Shown here in pieces: positions 1 through 10,700 of a stretch of 64,000 bases of DNA; position 1 is the stretch's first letter, and the number at the start of each line of letters is the position of its first letter. The position numbers and the translations under genes were made by a program. Under the pieces are notes generated by a model. The model was not told the DNA's origin and ran no database searches. It was given only the letters and a program-made list of their open reading frames with translations. Origin of the DNA: Saccharibacillus endophyticus (GTDB lineage Bacteria > Bacillota > Bacilli > Paenibacillales > Paenibacillaceae); the NCBI RefSeq assembly GCF_013185185.1, contig NZ_JAAZWE010000007.1, positions 124,001 through 188,000 of the forward strand. Reading direction: 5' to 3'.

Positions 1-348
1 GCGGGCTCCCGGGGACAAGATCAGTTCGTCGTAGCTTTCTTCGTATAAGCCGCGTTCGGCGCTCCGCACTTGAACGGTGCGCTGATGCGGATCGACCGAG
101 ATCACTTCGCTATGCGTGCGGACGTCGATCCGGAAGCGGTCGTTCATGCCTTGCGGCGTCTGAACGAGCAGCCGCTCGCGCTCGGCGATCGAGCCTCCGA
201 TATAGTAAGGCAGCCCGCAGTTGGCGAACGAGATATAAGGGCCTTTTTCGAACATGATAATTTCGGCATGCTCATCCAGTCGGCGCAAACGAGCCGCTGC
301 CGATGCTCCGCCCGCGACGCCGCCGACGATCAGTACTTTTTTGCTCAT
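1..348 (-). CDS. cdr: CoA-disulfide reductase-like FAD/NAD(P) oxidoreductase (5' part only)
   Basis: Only the first 116 codons are present; the gene runs off the left edge. The product starts with a Rossmann FAD-binding motif (GGVAGGASAAA, residues 9-19) followed by SFANCGLPYYIGG with a single cysteine at residue 44. That lone Cys in an NCGLPY context is the redox centre typical of CoA-disulfide reductases and related persulfide/NADH oxidases, rather than the CxxxxC pair of glutathione reductases. Such enzymes reduce CoA disulfides or persulfides in the cytoplasm with NAD(P)H. The start ATG overlaps the stop of the upstream ArsR gene (ATGA, 345-348), so the two are translationally coupled. 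The C-terminal half, possibly with a rhodanese domain, cannot be seen, so the exact subfamily is open. Confidence 0.75.
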   Translation of the reverse strand, partial: MSKKVLIVGGVAGGASAAARLRRLDEHAEIIMFEKGPYISFANCGLPYYIGGSIAERERLLVQTPQGMNDRFRIDVRTHSEVISVDPHQRTVQVRSAERGLYEESYDELILSPGAR

Positions 349-659
349 GCTTCGCATTCTTCCTCTCCGAATAACGCTTTTACGATGGCTTCGACCCGTT
401 GGTCGGCCAGAATATAATTGACTTCCAGACCTTTGCGTTCAGTCGTAACGACGCCTGCGCTACGCAGCTTTTGCAGATGTTGGGAGATCGTCGACTGCGG
501 AATGTCCAGGCACTCCTGCATATAGGAAACGTTGCATTTCTTTTTGCGCATCAAGCCGCGAACGATACACAAGCGGATCGGGTGGGACAAAGCTTTCAAC
601 AGATCGGCGGGTTCGTCGAATTGGTTCAGATCGTTTTTATCAAAAGCGGGAATCGTCAT
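345..659 (-). CDS. ArsR/SmtB-family winged-helix repressor
   Basis: This is a 104-residue protein of normal ArsR length. The helix-turn-helix is at about residues 45-68 (QSTISQHLQKLRSAGVV), preceded by ALSHPIRLCIVRGL, the usual ArsR dimer/DNA-recognition start, and followed by the wing. Cysteines lie at positions 31, 42, 50 and 102. The spaced Cys42/Cys50 pair and the partner gene suggest thiol or persulfide sensing, as in SqrR/BigR-type regulators, rather than metal sensing; this is inference. The ribosome site AGGAGA precedes the ATG. The gene leads a two-gene operon with the CoA-disulfide reductase. A strong sigma-A promoter with an overlapping palindrome lies directly upstream, which fits autorepression. 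Confidence 0.85.
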   Translation of the reverse strand: MTIPAFDKNDLNQFDEPADLLKALSHPIRLCIVRGLMRKKKCNVSYMQECLDIPQSTISQHLQKLRSAGVVTTERKGLEVNYILADQRVEAIVKALFGEEECEA

Positions 660-673
660 TTCATCTCTCCTAG

Positions 674-697
674 ATCGTTATATTCGAATAATACGAT
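674..697 (-). promoter_or_regulatory. Palindromic operator candidate for the ArsR repressor
   Basis: This is a 24-bp imperfect palindrome with outer arms ATCGT/ACGAT and a perfect centre TATTCGAATA (681-690). It covers the -10 box of the arsR promoter, the classical position for ArsR-family operators, so binding would block transcription of both genes. The assignment rests on position and symmetry only. Confidence 0.6.
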
Positions 698-716
698 ACA
701 AGGAAGTGAGTGTCAA
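688..716 (-). promoter_or_regulatory. Sigma-A promoter of the arsR-cdr operon
   Basis: On the minus strand a perfect -35 TTGACA (711-716) is followed by a 17-bp spacer and a -10 TATTAT (688-693), about 29 bp upstream of the arsR start codon. The -10 lies inside the palindrome at 674-697. Confidence 0.75.
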
Positions 717-756
717 CTTGACCTACGATCTAAATCAAGGATAGACGTAGTCAACT

Positions 757-784
757 TTGAAAATCCGGATGGCTGATGTACGAT
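757..784 (+). promoter_or_regulatory. Possible sigma-A promoter upstream of the 181-residue protein gene
   Basis: TTGAAA (757-762), a 16-bp spacer and TACGAT (779-784) lie 43 bp upstream of the ATG at 828. The spacer is one base short of optimal, so this is a moderate candidate. Confidence 0.4.
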
Positions 785-827
785 AAAAAAGACATTCTAC
801 TTACATATCGAAAGGAATGAATCCCGC

Positions 828-1373
828 ATGAACGCTCCATCCGATCACTTAACCGCACTTCTCGGCCGCCCCTACGACTCCAAATCCATCCAAGCCCTAC
901 TCCAACCTTTCGGCGTCAAACGCATGCCTTCGCCGAGCAGCTACTTCAACGACGACATTATCTGGTCGGCGAAGGCTTCTCTACGTCTCGACGTCTACCG
1001 CGCTCCGAAAATAAACGACCTCACCGGACTAAACTACGCCCCGGAGGACGGGTGGATCATCGGTTCCGTTCATTTCCTCGCACCGGGATCGGATGATCGG
1101 ATCAAAGCGCCTTTTTCCGGCTTGCTTCCCGAAGGAGTCGCGATGAATGCTTCCCCGGAAGATGCGATATCGGCCTACGGTTCGCCCGCGATGAACGAGT
1201 TTACGGAATGGCCGGGCTTCTCGGGTCGGATCTTGGCTTGGCGAAAATCCGGGATCAATATCGTGACGGAATATGAAGAAGGGACTCGCTTGAGAAGCTG
1301 CACGTTCTGCCTGATCGGCTGCATCGGGGCATGGCGCAGCGATCAGCCGGAGATTTTCGCTCCCCGAAATTAG
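828..1373 (+). CDS. Hypothetical protein, 181 residues
   Basis: I do not recognise the family. The ATG at 828 has a weak GAAAGGA ribosome site. The protein has no signal peptide or membrane segment. It is a mixed soluble sequence with several Trp/Phe/Pro-rich strands (for example DGWIIGSVHFLAPGSDD) and a C-terminal part containing CTFCLIGCIGAW. The CxxC could bind a metal or be redox-active, but there is no clear partner motif. It stands alone between the arsR operon on the other strand and the sensor kinase that begins 84 bp downstream. The codon pattern matches its neighbours and both termini look intact, so I treat it as a real gene of unknown function. Confidence 0.6.
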   Translation: MNAPSDHLTALLGRPYDSKSIQALLQPFGVKRMPSPSSYFNDDIIWSAKASLRLDVYRAPKINDLTGLNYAPEDGWIIGSVHFLAPGSDDRIKAPFSGLLPEGVAMNASPEDAISAYGSPAMNEFTEWPGFSGRILAWRKSGINIVTEYEEGTRLRSCTFCLIGCIGAWRSDQPEIFAPRN

Positions 1374-1456
1374 CAAACCACAACCTCCGCCAATAATGCT
1401 ATCATTTGAGTAATCCAGATATTCATTGCGCTTTAAAGAATGGGGTTGGCTTCATC

Positions 1457-3607
1457 ATGAGGGGGATGTTCAAGTTCGGTTCGCGTATCGTTTGGCTTTA
1501 TGTGACGGCGGCCATTGTCGTGGGACTGGCTGCAAGTTATGTGGTGATCTCCGCGCTGGATTCTCCGAAGTTCGAAAGTCGGGAAGGGGTTCTCGATTTA
1601 AGGCAGGTCGAGGTTCGGGAGAATCCGCAAAAGTTAGCCGGAGAGTGGGAGTTTTACTGGCAGGAGCTGCTATCGCCCGAAGACGCTCGGATACGATCGA
1701 CGGAAGTCGGGCAAGGCGAGCATTGGATCGATATTCCAAGCTCTTGGTCCGGTTATCGGTGGAACGGGGAAAAGCTTGGGGGGTCAGGCTATGCTACCTA
1801 TCGCCTGGTCGTCGAGCTTAGTGAAAAGGATCATAACGAGAGGCTTGCTCTAAGGTTGCCGAGTATCTTTCATGCGTACAAATTATGGGTGAACGGCGAG
1901 CTGCTGGCGCAAGTCGGCAAGGTGGGGCAGGATAAGGCCGGCATGAATCCTCGCTTGGCGACGAAGCTTTTATTTTTCCAACCTGAAAGCGACAACATCG
2001 AGCTCGTCATGCAAGTATCCAACTTCAATCACAACCGCGGCGGCATCACCAAACCGATCGAGCTTGGCGGGAGCGACGTGCTTGCGACCAAGACCAATCT
2101 GAACCTGGCTGCGGATATGTTCGTGACGGCGAGTTTGGTCGTAATCGGTTTGTATAATCTGTTATTGTTCATACTGAGACGTAAAGACCGGGCTCCTCTA
2201 TATTTCGGCGTGTTCACGGTACTGCTCGGCATTCGGTCTTTGTTTAACGGCGAAGTGATTTTTACGCAGTGGCTGCCTCATTTTCCTTGGGAATTGCAGT
2301 TCAAGATCGAGTATCTGATTTTGAGCGTCAGCGGCTTTATCATTATGATGTACTTTGACAGCATTTTCCCGAATTACGTATCGCGATGGTTCCGTATCGG
2401 CTCAAGAGTGGCAACCGGCGCATTTTGCATCCTGATTATCGTCACGCCCGCGCTGATCTACACCCAATTCCTGCTGCCGATCGGCGTGATGGTTGTGGCG
2501 CATATGGTGTATCTGATGATCGGGTTGGTCAGAATGGCTGCTCGAAGAAAAAGCGGAGCGCTGATTTTCCTGTTGGCCTCGGTGGTGACGTTGGTGACGG
2601 TCGTTAACGACTTTTTATATTACAACGGCTGGTCTTTGATCGAAAACACGTCGCCGCTGGGCCTGCTGGTCTTTACGGTGGCGCAGATGATCCTGCTTTC
2701 TTCGAGATTCACGCAGGCGGCGTCGAACGAAGAGCGAATCGCGCGCGAACTTCAGATAGCGAACGACAAGCTGATCGAAATGAATACGAATCTGGAGCAG
2801 ACGGTACAGGATCGAACACAAGCCTTGTCGAACGCTCATCATGACCTTCGCACATCCTACAATCAGCTGCTTAACTCCGAGCAAGGGCGGAAAAAGCTTC
2901 TGGCTTACATCACGCACGATCTGCGGATGCCGCTGGCCAGTATGCTCGGGTATGTGGAAGCCGTTCAGGATCAGGTGAAGCCGGAGCGGAATGAACAGTA
3001 TCTGAAATATATTCGGGAAAATACGATAAGAATCAATCGGATGATCGAGGAACTGTCTTTTTTGTCGCATCTGGAAACCGGGCAAGTCTCCTATCGCATG
3101 AACCGGGTATCTATCGTTCAATTTTTGCGCAGCTTTTTCGAGCAATACGAGTTGGTGGTGCGCGATGCGGGCTTGGATTTCATTTTGAATATCGGAGATT
3201 CGGAAGATCCGCGCACTCGCCGGGTTGTGGTCGAGATGGATGCGCAGCGATTGGAGCAGGCGTTGTTCAATCTGGTGTCGAATGCGATGAAGTTCACCTC
3301 ACGGGGAGGCACGGTGCGTATCGGATTGACCGTGGATGAAAAAGACGGCGCTCGCTCTGCGATCATCAGTATCCAAGATTCCGGCATGGGGATTCCGCCC
3401 GATCAGTTGGAACAAATCTTCGACCGCAACTACAGATACGATCAACCGAGCGCGGAAAAAGGCGTACAAGGAAGCGGGCTTGGGCTTGCGATTTGCAGGG
3501 AGATCGTGCAGGGGCACGGAGGAGCGGTTCGGGCGGCGAGCGACGGCGAGCGAGGCGCGACCTTTTACGTAACGCTTCCTTGGATCGGGAATGAAGGAGG
3601 AGAGTAA
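1457..3607 (+). CDS. Sensor histidine kinase with 7TMR-DISM sensor module
   Basis: Membrane-bound sensor kinase of about 716 residues. An N-terminal membrane segment (WLYVTAAIVVGLAASYVVI) is followed by an extracellular DISM-type beta-sandwich, about residues 35-215, with the typical AGEWEFYWQELL and GYATYRLVVEL segments. Next come about seven membrane segments (7TMR-DISM 7TM), a coiled coil, a HisKA domain with the phosphoacceptor in YITHDLRMPLASMLGY, and a HATPase with N-box NAMKFTSRG, DSGMGIPPDQ and GSGLGLAI boxes. I chose ATG 1457 because GGGGTTGG lies 7 nt upstream; an upstream TTG at 1406 has no ribosome site. It precedes the response regulator by one base and is its likely partner. DISM domains are thought to bind carbohydrate-like ligands; the signal here is unknown. 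Confidence 0.85.
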   Translation: MRGMFKFGSRIVWLYVTAAIVVGLAASYVVISALDSPKFESREGVLDLRQVEVRENPQKLAGEWEFYWQELLSPEDARIRSTEVGQGEHWIDIPSSWSGYRWNGEKLGGSGYATYRLVVELSEKDHNERLALRLPSIFHAYKLWVNGELLAQVGKVGQDKAGMNPRLATKLLFFQPESDNIELVMQVSNFNHNRGGITKPIELGGSDVLATKTNLNLAADMFVTASLVVIGLYNLLLFILRRKDRAPLYFGVFTVLLGIRSLFNGEVIFTQWLPHFPWELQFKIEYLILSVSGFIIMMYFDSIFPNYVSRWFRIGSRVATGAFCILIIVTPALIYTQFLLPIGVMVVAHMVYLMIGLVRMAARRKSGALIFLLASVVTLVTVVNDFLYYNGWSLIENTSPLGLLVFTVAQMILLSSRFTQAASNEERIARELQIANDKLIEMNTNLEQTVQDRTQALSNAHHDLRTSYNQLLNSEQGRKKLLAYITHDLRMPLASMLGYVEAVQDQVKPERNEQYLKYIRENTIRINRMIEELSFLSHLETGQVSYRMNRVSIVQFLRSFFEQYELVVRDAGLDFILNIGDSEDPRTRRVVVEMDAQRLEQALFNLVSNAMKFTSRGGTVRIGLTVDEKDGARSAIISIQDSGMGIPPDQLEQIFDRNYRYDQPSAEKGVQGSGLGLAICREIVQGHGGAVRAASDGERGATFYVTLPWIGNEGGE

Positions 3608-3608
3608 A

Positions 3609-4295
3609 ATGGATGCGCAAAAAATCATGATCGTCGACGATGATCCTCATATTTGCGAGATTGTTCAGGTGTATTGCGACAGAGAAGGCTTTATATCGGC
3701 TTGCGGTCGGAGCGGTACGGAGGCGATGGCGCTGCTCCGTACCTTTGAGCCGGATTTGATCGTGCTGGACGTGCTGCTGGCTAACGAAAACGGCATCGAT
3801 TGGTGCAAACAGGCACGCCATTTTACGGATGCGCCGATTATATTTGTAAGCAGCCAGGATGAAGACGAAATCAAAATCAGCGCATTGACTTACGGCGGCG
3901 ACGATTACGTGACCAAGCCTTTTAGTCCGGGAGTTCTTATGGCGAAAATCAAGGCGCATCTGCGCCGGGTGTCGGCCGGGAGAAAGGAACAACTGCTGGA
4001 ACTGCCGGGCATAACGTTGGATTATTATGCGCAGTCCGTCAGTATGGGCAGCACGGCCGTTTTTTTATCGAAAAAAGAATTCAGCCTGCTGTCCTACATG
4101 GCGCAAAACGTGAACCGCGTCATCGGCGTCGATACGTTGTTCCAAATCATCTGGGGAATGGAAAGCTTGGAAGATACGAGGACGGTTGCGGTACATATCA
4201 GTAATTTGCGTAAAAAGATCGAGTCCGACCCTGCCAATCCTGAACGGATTATTACGGTGCGGGGGAGCGGGTATATGTTGGTGGCAGATAACTAG
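3609..4295 (+). CDS. OmpR/PhoB-family response regulator
   Basis: 228-residue cytoplasmic transcription factor. The receiver domain (residues 1-120) shows IMIVDDDPH acidic residues, the phosphoacceptor Asp in DLIVLDVLL, and the conserved Lys in YVTKPFSPG. The C-terminal winged helix (about 135-228) carries LSKKEFSLLSYMAQN and a recognition helix in TRTVAVHISNLRKKIE, ending GSGYMLV. The ATG at 3609 is preceded by AAGGAGGAGAG, inside the end of the kinase gene. The two form a tightly packed two-component operon closed by a terminator at 4305. The target genes are not evident; the SLH surface protein downstream is a guess only. Confidence 0.9.
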   Translation: MDAQKIMIVDDDPHICEIVQVYCDREGFISACGRSGTEAMALLRTFEPDLIVLDVLLANENGIDWCKQARHFTDAPIIFVSSQDEDEIKISALTYGGDDYVTKPFSPGVLMAKIKAHLRRVSAGRKEQLLELPGITLDYYAQSVSMGSTAVFLSKKEFSLLSYMAQNVNRVIGVDTLFQIIWGMESLEDTRTVAVHISNLRKKIESDPANPERIITVRGSGYMLVADN

Positions 4296-4304
4296 ACGTA
4301 GGGC

Positions 4305-4343
4305 AAAAGCGGTGCAGGGATTCCAGTCCTTGCACCGCTTTTT
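4305..4343 (+). terminator. Rho-independent terminator of the two-component operon
   Basis: A 12-bp stem (AAAAGCGGTGCA 4305-4316 with 4331-4342) ends in a T-run, 10 bp after the response regulator stop. Confidence 0.85.
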
Positions 4344-4788
4344 GGTTTGGAGACCAGCAATGATTTCGGATGATATCCCTTATTTAAAGTTTTCTTTATA
4401 AACCGTAAGCGGCCGATCCAGCATGATACACTTCGAGCAGGAAAATGAATTTCAAATTTTCTGCATTCGTATCGAACGTACGAGTAAATCCCCCTCCTGA
4501 TCCCAAGCTTTCCCTCAAACGGCTTGGGAACTTCAGATCGAATCGTGCAAGGCCGTTTCCTCCGCTTGATCCCCCCATATATTGAGCAGGCCTGGTTCGA
4601 AGGAACAAGTGATCCAAATCCGGGTCACTTGTTTTATATGTTATCCGATTGAGGAGGACCCGAAGAACAGTATGGATTGAGGAAAACGCCGGGTTGTTGT
4701 TGGGCAGAGGATTGTGAATTTGTATGATTCATGAGTTTCATTACATTGTGTTTTCAGCAAGATCCATAAATAGAGGGGATGTATAAGT
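4344..4788 (+). other. Non-coding stretch before the SLH protein gene
   Basis: No convincing gene is present. It contains two hairpins: TCCCAAGC/GCTTGGGA (4501-4529) and AACAAGTGA/TCACTTGTT (4604-4632, followed by TTTA). The segment around 4565-4610 (CGCTTGATCCCC ... TTCGAAGGAACAAG) resembles 12430-12474 beyond the downstream pseudogene. A possible promoter for the 4789 gene is TTGTAT (4720-4725), a 16-bp spacer and TACATT (4742-4747). Confidence 0.5.
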
Positions 4789-7700
4789 GTGAAAAAAGCA
4801 ATAAAGCGAGCTTGGAAAGCGAAGGTGCAGGTGCTGGTCTGGCTGCTCGTCATCAGTCTGATCGTACCGATGCTGCCGCCGCCGAAGGCGTCAGCAGCGG
4901 CAGAACTGCCGATGCAGATTACCGATGTCACGGCAATGACTAAGTTCAAGGATGTGAACGCGACGGACTGGTTCCATGACGCGGTCGTGCAGATGCAGGC
5001 GAAAGGGATCTTTAGCGGGACGACCGCCGATACCTTCTCGCCGAAAGGAAAGATGACGCGCGCCATGTACATTACGGCGCTCGGACGGATGGCGGGCGTG
5101 GATACAGGGGCGTATCTCGCATCGAGCTTTGCCGACGTTCCGGTCGGAAGCTGGTATGCGCCGTACATCGAATGGGCGGTGCAAAAAGGAATTACCGACG
5201 GCACGGGCGGAAGCAACTACTCGCCGAACGCGACGGTGTCGCGCGAGCAAATGGCGACGATGACGTTGCGTTACTTTGAAAGCGAGCAAATTCCGTATCA
5301 GACGGGAACTCCGCTTACGACGCAGCCGGGCGACTTGGCGAACGTATCGCCTTGGGCAGCGGATGCGGTATTGAAATTATGGCAAGCCGGCGTGTTTACG
5401 GGGGATGAAAAAGGGAACTTCAACCCGCGTGCTCAAGCGACTAGAGCGGAAGCGGCCGTTCTGTTTATGCGAAACAGCAGCATTGTTGAAGCATGGAAAA
5501 GCGGAAATCCGGTTATAGTTGTACCGACTCCTACAACGTCAACGCCTACACCGACGCCAACCCCTAATACGGCTGGAAATAGTGGCGGCGGCACATCAGG
5601 CGGAAATAATGGAGGAACCCCCGGAGGAAATGCAGGCGGAGGAACTCCGACGCCTACAGGCATTACCTACACGCTGACTTTTGAAAGCAACGGCGGCAAC
5701 GTAATTCCGGCGCAAAAAGTGAAAAAAGGCGAATTGCTAAATAATCTGCCTGTGCCGACGAAAGAAGACTTTATTTTTCAAGGTTGGTTCATTGACAGCG
5801 ATCTTTCGTTGATTTTTGCCAGCGGAAGCGAACTGACGGAAGACACAACCTTATATGCGAAATACACAGACCGTTTAGACGACGCGGTAGAGAGCATACC
5901 GAGCTATTCGGTATTGGATGTAGCTCCGAATTACACGATCACCCTAAAAGACGAGACAGCTAGCCTTACGATCGAGGATGTCAAAGCCGGAATCGAATTT
6001 ATCGATACAGCCAATCCAAGCTTTGAAGGAGTCGAAGTTGCCGGAGGTAACGGAGTCTTCACCGTCTCCTCTGCTGCCGAAGAAGGCAAGTTTGTCGAAG
6101 GTAATACGTACCAACTGACGTTAACGGACGAGAATTTGTCTTTTGACGGTCAAGATAAGTCGACAGAAATTTATGTATTCAGCGTCGCGAAGCCCGAAGG
6201 AATCGAGATTCCGCTCGATACGAATCTGATCTACCTCCCTTATGCAGACGTTAAAAATATGACATTGAACGGCAAAGAAGCCGGTTCTCTCGCGGTTCCG
6301 GTCATGACGACAACCGTAGACGGTAGCGGTCAAGCGCTAGCCGATGCGAACGCGACAAGCGGAACATTCGATTACAACGGTAGCGTCGATATTCAAATCG
6401 GTGCTACGGTCGCGATCTATGCGGGTGTACGCCCCGATCAACGCACCGTTGCAACAGACGGCGTAAATAGTGGTGACGTCGCTTATGTTCATATTACGGA
6501 CAAAGTCGGAAAAACGTATACCTATGGACGCGCCGAAGTGGACGAAGTCCTGTTCAAGCCCGATGTTCTGCCCGTTAGTATCACCGCGGACACAGATGGC
6601 TATCCTGATAACAACTCGATTACGGTTGAACATACCGTGATGAACTACAGCGATCCCCAGTATGAAGAGTTGGGCTTGAATGAATTGACGACTGTAGACG
6701 TTGGTGACTTCATCGGATTCTACACAGGAGAATTCGGTTCTGAGAATGGAATTGAGTCGGTTGGTTATGGGCGAATCACATCGGTCACATCGAATGCGGA
6801 GATGGACATCATTACGTATACCGATGCAACTCTGGATGACGTGACTAGCGCATTCGATATGTATCAGAAGCAAGCGATCGACGGCGAATATCTATTGTCG
6901 GATGAACAAGTGGATCAAATCGAGCGGCAGATCGAGACGCAAGCACGTAAAAGCGGCTTCGTTGATCAAGCCGCAGACTACTTGACCGAGACGGCGCTAA
7001 AGACCAAAGCCGTCCAGTCTCAAGCCTTTTTGGCAGGCAATGATCGAGTCAGTGTCGAAAATCTGGAAGTCACGGCGACGATCGGTACGAAGGTGAAAAA
7101 CATCGATCAGCGCAGTTCGGGGATCAGCGCGAGCTTGGCAGTCGAAGCGGATATCGTCGTTCATCTTACAGAAAAAAGCGATCTTGTCATTCATATGACG
7201 GCTGCTTTCGTGCAAGAGATTTCGCTTAGCCTGAATGTGAATTCAGAAACGGCATGGCATTGGTATAAGGTCAAAATCGGTTTCTTCTCCGTTCCGGTCT
7301 TCCCGGTCATCGACGATTATATCGTGACTGCGAATTTGGACACGTATACGTACACAGGTCTGAATATTACCGCAGAAATGGCGCTTGTCGAACCTAACGA
7401 GTTAGAAGATGCTTTAGAAGATTGGGATGCGGCCGAAGAAGAAGGTCTATTAGGTGACGTTCGAGATATCGCGACTGAAATCCAAAATCTCATCAACGGC
7501 ACGGACGACGAAGACGATAATCTGGACGCGGACAGTTTGCGAGAACAGTATCAAGAGATGTTGGAAGAGGATACGGAATGGGTGCCTTTAATTGAAAAAA
7601 GCTTATTCAAAACCAGCGTATATGTAGCGTATGGATTGATTGAAGTTCAATTCGAAGCGCAGTTTGTCGTGAAAGCCAAAGTCAATCTGTCGATTGGCGC

Positions 7701-10700
7701 GGATTTCTACTATAAGAGTGCCAAGCGTTATTCCGTTACGTTGCGCATCTTATCATTCAGCGGCACAAGCAATACGGTGAATTTACCGGGAGACGGGGAT
7801 TACCAATTCACGTTCTATGTCATGGGAACGATCGGGTTACGTGCAGGTATTAATATGGAAGTCAAAGCCGGGGTCGGTAGCGTCTCATTAAATAGTATAG
7901 GCATTTCGGTAGAACCCGGTGCTTATATCAATCTATGGGGTTACTTCTATTATCAATTGAAAAATATCAATAACGTCAAAACCACGAAATCTTTAGGGGC
8001 TTTATACGTCGAGATCGGCATCTATCTGGAAGTGGCACTTGGCGCTCAATTAGGCGATGGCGCGCTTTCGGCAGGCGTTTCTCTGCTCGACAAAGAGTGG
8101 CCGCTCTATATGATCGGCCGAGCAGACAATGTATACGATTTTGATTACGAACAAGATGAAGAGTTAGGTATTCCGCTAGCAGGTAAAGGCAATTCGATCG
8201 AATTACCGAATTCGCTTTTGAAGATGAATGTATTCGATTTGAAAAGCGGAGATACAGGTTCGGCAGTGTATGACGTGAATCGTTTTGATATCCAAGTCGA
8301 TAATAAAAACTTCACGTATGATCCAAGCACACGGCGAATCGCAGCAGTATCCACTACGCGTCCGGTACTCAAAGGCAATCTCGTTATCACTTGGAAAGGC
8401 GCGCCGCTTTCGTTCGCGTCGGATCCGATCAAACGTACCATTCCTTTGTCGTGGCGGATGACGCAAAACGAATATATTTTCCAGCTTGATCCGCGTAACG
8501 GCGGTGCGACGCAAATCCTTCCGGTCGTCTACAATACGGCGGTCAACGTGCCTACGCCCGTCTATCCGGGTTACACGTTCCAAGGGTGGTACACAGCGCC
8601 TAGCGGCGGGGAAAAAGTAGAGATTCCAAGCCGTATGCCAAAAGAAGACTATGAGTTGTATGCGCGCTGGACAGCGAATCCCAATACTCCTTATACCGTC
8701 TTGCATTATTTGATTGATCCGAACACAGGAAAATCTGTATCCAAAACGCCGGATTACACAGAGTTTGCGAAAGGAACCACAGACACGGAGATCCATATCA
8801 ATTCGGATCGTTTCAAAGCTCAAGGATATGCCAACGGGGTATCTGACGGACGTATCATCAAAGGGGACGAATCCACGGTTGTAAAAGTGGAGTATTACCC
8901 AGCCGTCCATAGCGCAAGCTTCAATCTGGGGTATCCGGGCGCTCCGCGCAGTTCTTTCAGTGAACCCGCAGGAAGAAACATCGAAGGCCGAATCCCGGTA
9001 CCGACGAGAACCGGTTATGTATTTGACGGCTGGTCACCACAAGTACCCAAAACGATGCCGGATTCGAGCGTCGAATATACCGCGCAATGGATCGCCAAAG
9101 AAGACACGCCTTACCAAGTCGTATATCTCAAGCAAGATCTGGGAAGCGACACGTATACGGTAGCGGATACGGAATCGTATCGCGGCGCGACAGGCGCGGA
9201 AGCGAATCTGGATAGCGTTACACCGAAAGTCTATCCGGAGTTCGAATTTAAGCCTGAAATTCCGGGCACGGTACTGACAAGTACGATTGCAAGCAATGGC
9301 AAAACCGTACTGAAATTGTATTACAAACGCGATACGCACAAGCTCAAGATCAATTATGGCGGCTCAGGCCAGGCAGACAAAGAAGTCGATGTTCCGTTTG
9401 GAGCAACACTGAAACTTCATCTCGGCACACCGATTCGCGAAGGGCATATGTTCACAGGTTGGTCGCCGGCTGCTCCGGAGAATATGCCGGGTGAAGATAT
9501 TTCGGTAACCGCGCAATGGTCGACCAATGCGTATACCATTAACTTTGAAAGTAATGGGGCAACGGAAGACGTAAGCAGCCAGAATGTAGATTACGGCGGC
9601 TCGGTCACGGTTCCAACAGAGCCGACGAAAAACGGATTTGTATTCGGCGGCTGGTATAGCGACAGCAGTCTGACAAATAAGTATGATTTCGGCACATTAG
9701 TCACGGACAACATGACGCTTTATGCGAAATGGCTGCTGCAGTACACGGTGAGCTTCGATAGTATGGGCGGATCGCCGGTAGACGCTCAGGTGGTGAATGA
9801 CGGAGCCAAAGCGACAGCGCCGACAGCGCCAACCAAAGACGATTATGTATTTAGCGGTTGGTACATGGATGATCAGTTATCGACCCCGTATAATTTCACG
9901 ACAGCGGTAGTTACAGGCGATATTACACTGTACGCGAAATGGAATATTTATGTGCCGACTACGTATACGGTAAGTTTCGAGAGCAATGGCGGAACAGATG
10001 TCCAAGCTCAGATTATAAACGAAGGCGCAGTCGCTAACGTTCCCTTAGAACCGATGCAAAGTCGCTATACGTTCGCCGGTTGGTACAGTGACAGTGACTT
10101 GACGACGCCTTACGGATTCACCGAAAGCGTGATGAACGATCTGACGCTGTATGCGAAGTGGACGTTGAACGAATATACCGTGACGTTCAATAGCAACGGA
10201 GGTTCAGCCGTATCCAGTCAATCGGTAAATGACGGCGATAGCATTGCTGCTCCGGAAATGCCCACCCGCAACGGTTATGTTTTTGGCGGCTGGTATAGCA
10301 ATAGCACGCTGACGAATCTGTATGACTTTAATACACCGATCGCAGCAAATCTGTCGTTATATGCAAAATGGACGGCGCGCTACACCGTAACCTTCAATAG
10401 CAATGGGGGTTCTAACGTAGATTCCCAGACTATTGATCGCGATGGTAAAGTTCAACTTCCGCCAGCACCGACGCGGGACGAATATACTTTTGTCGGTTGG
10501 CAGATCGATGAGAGTCTGACTCAAGGGTATGACTTCGATACATCGGTGACGAACGATCTCACCTTGTATGCAAAATGGAAATCGGATAAGTATACGGTAA
10601 GTTTTGACAGTAATGAAGGATCGGCAGTCGAAGATCAAAAGGTAAGTCCGGGCGGTAAAGCATCCGCTCCATCGACACCGACATGGGAAGGCTACAAATT

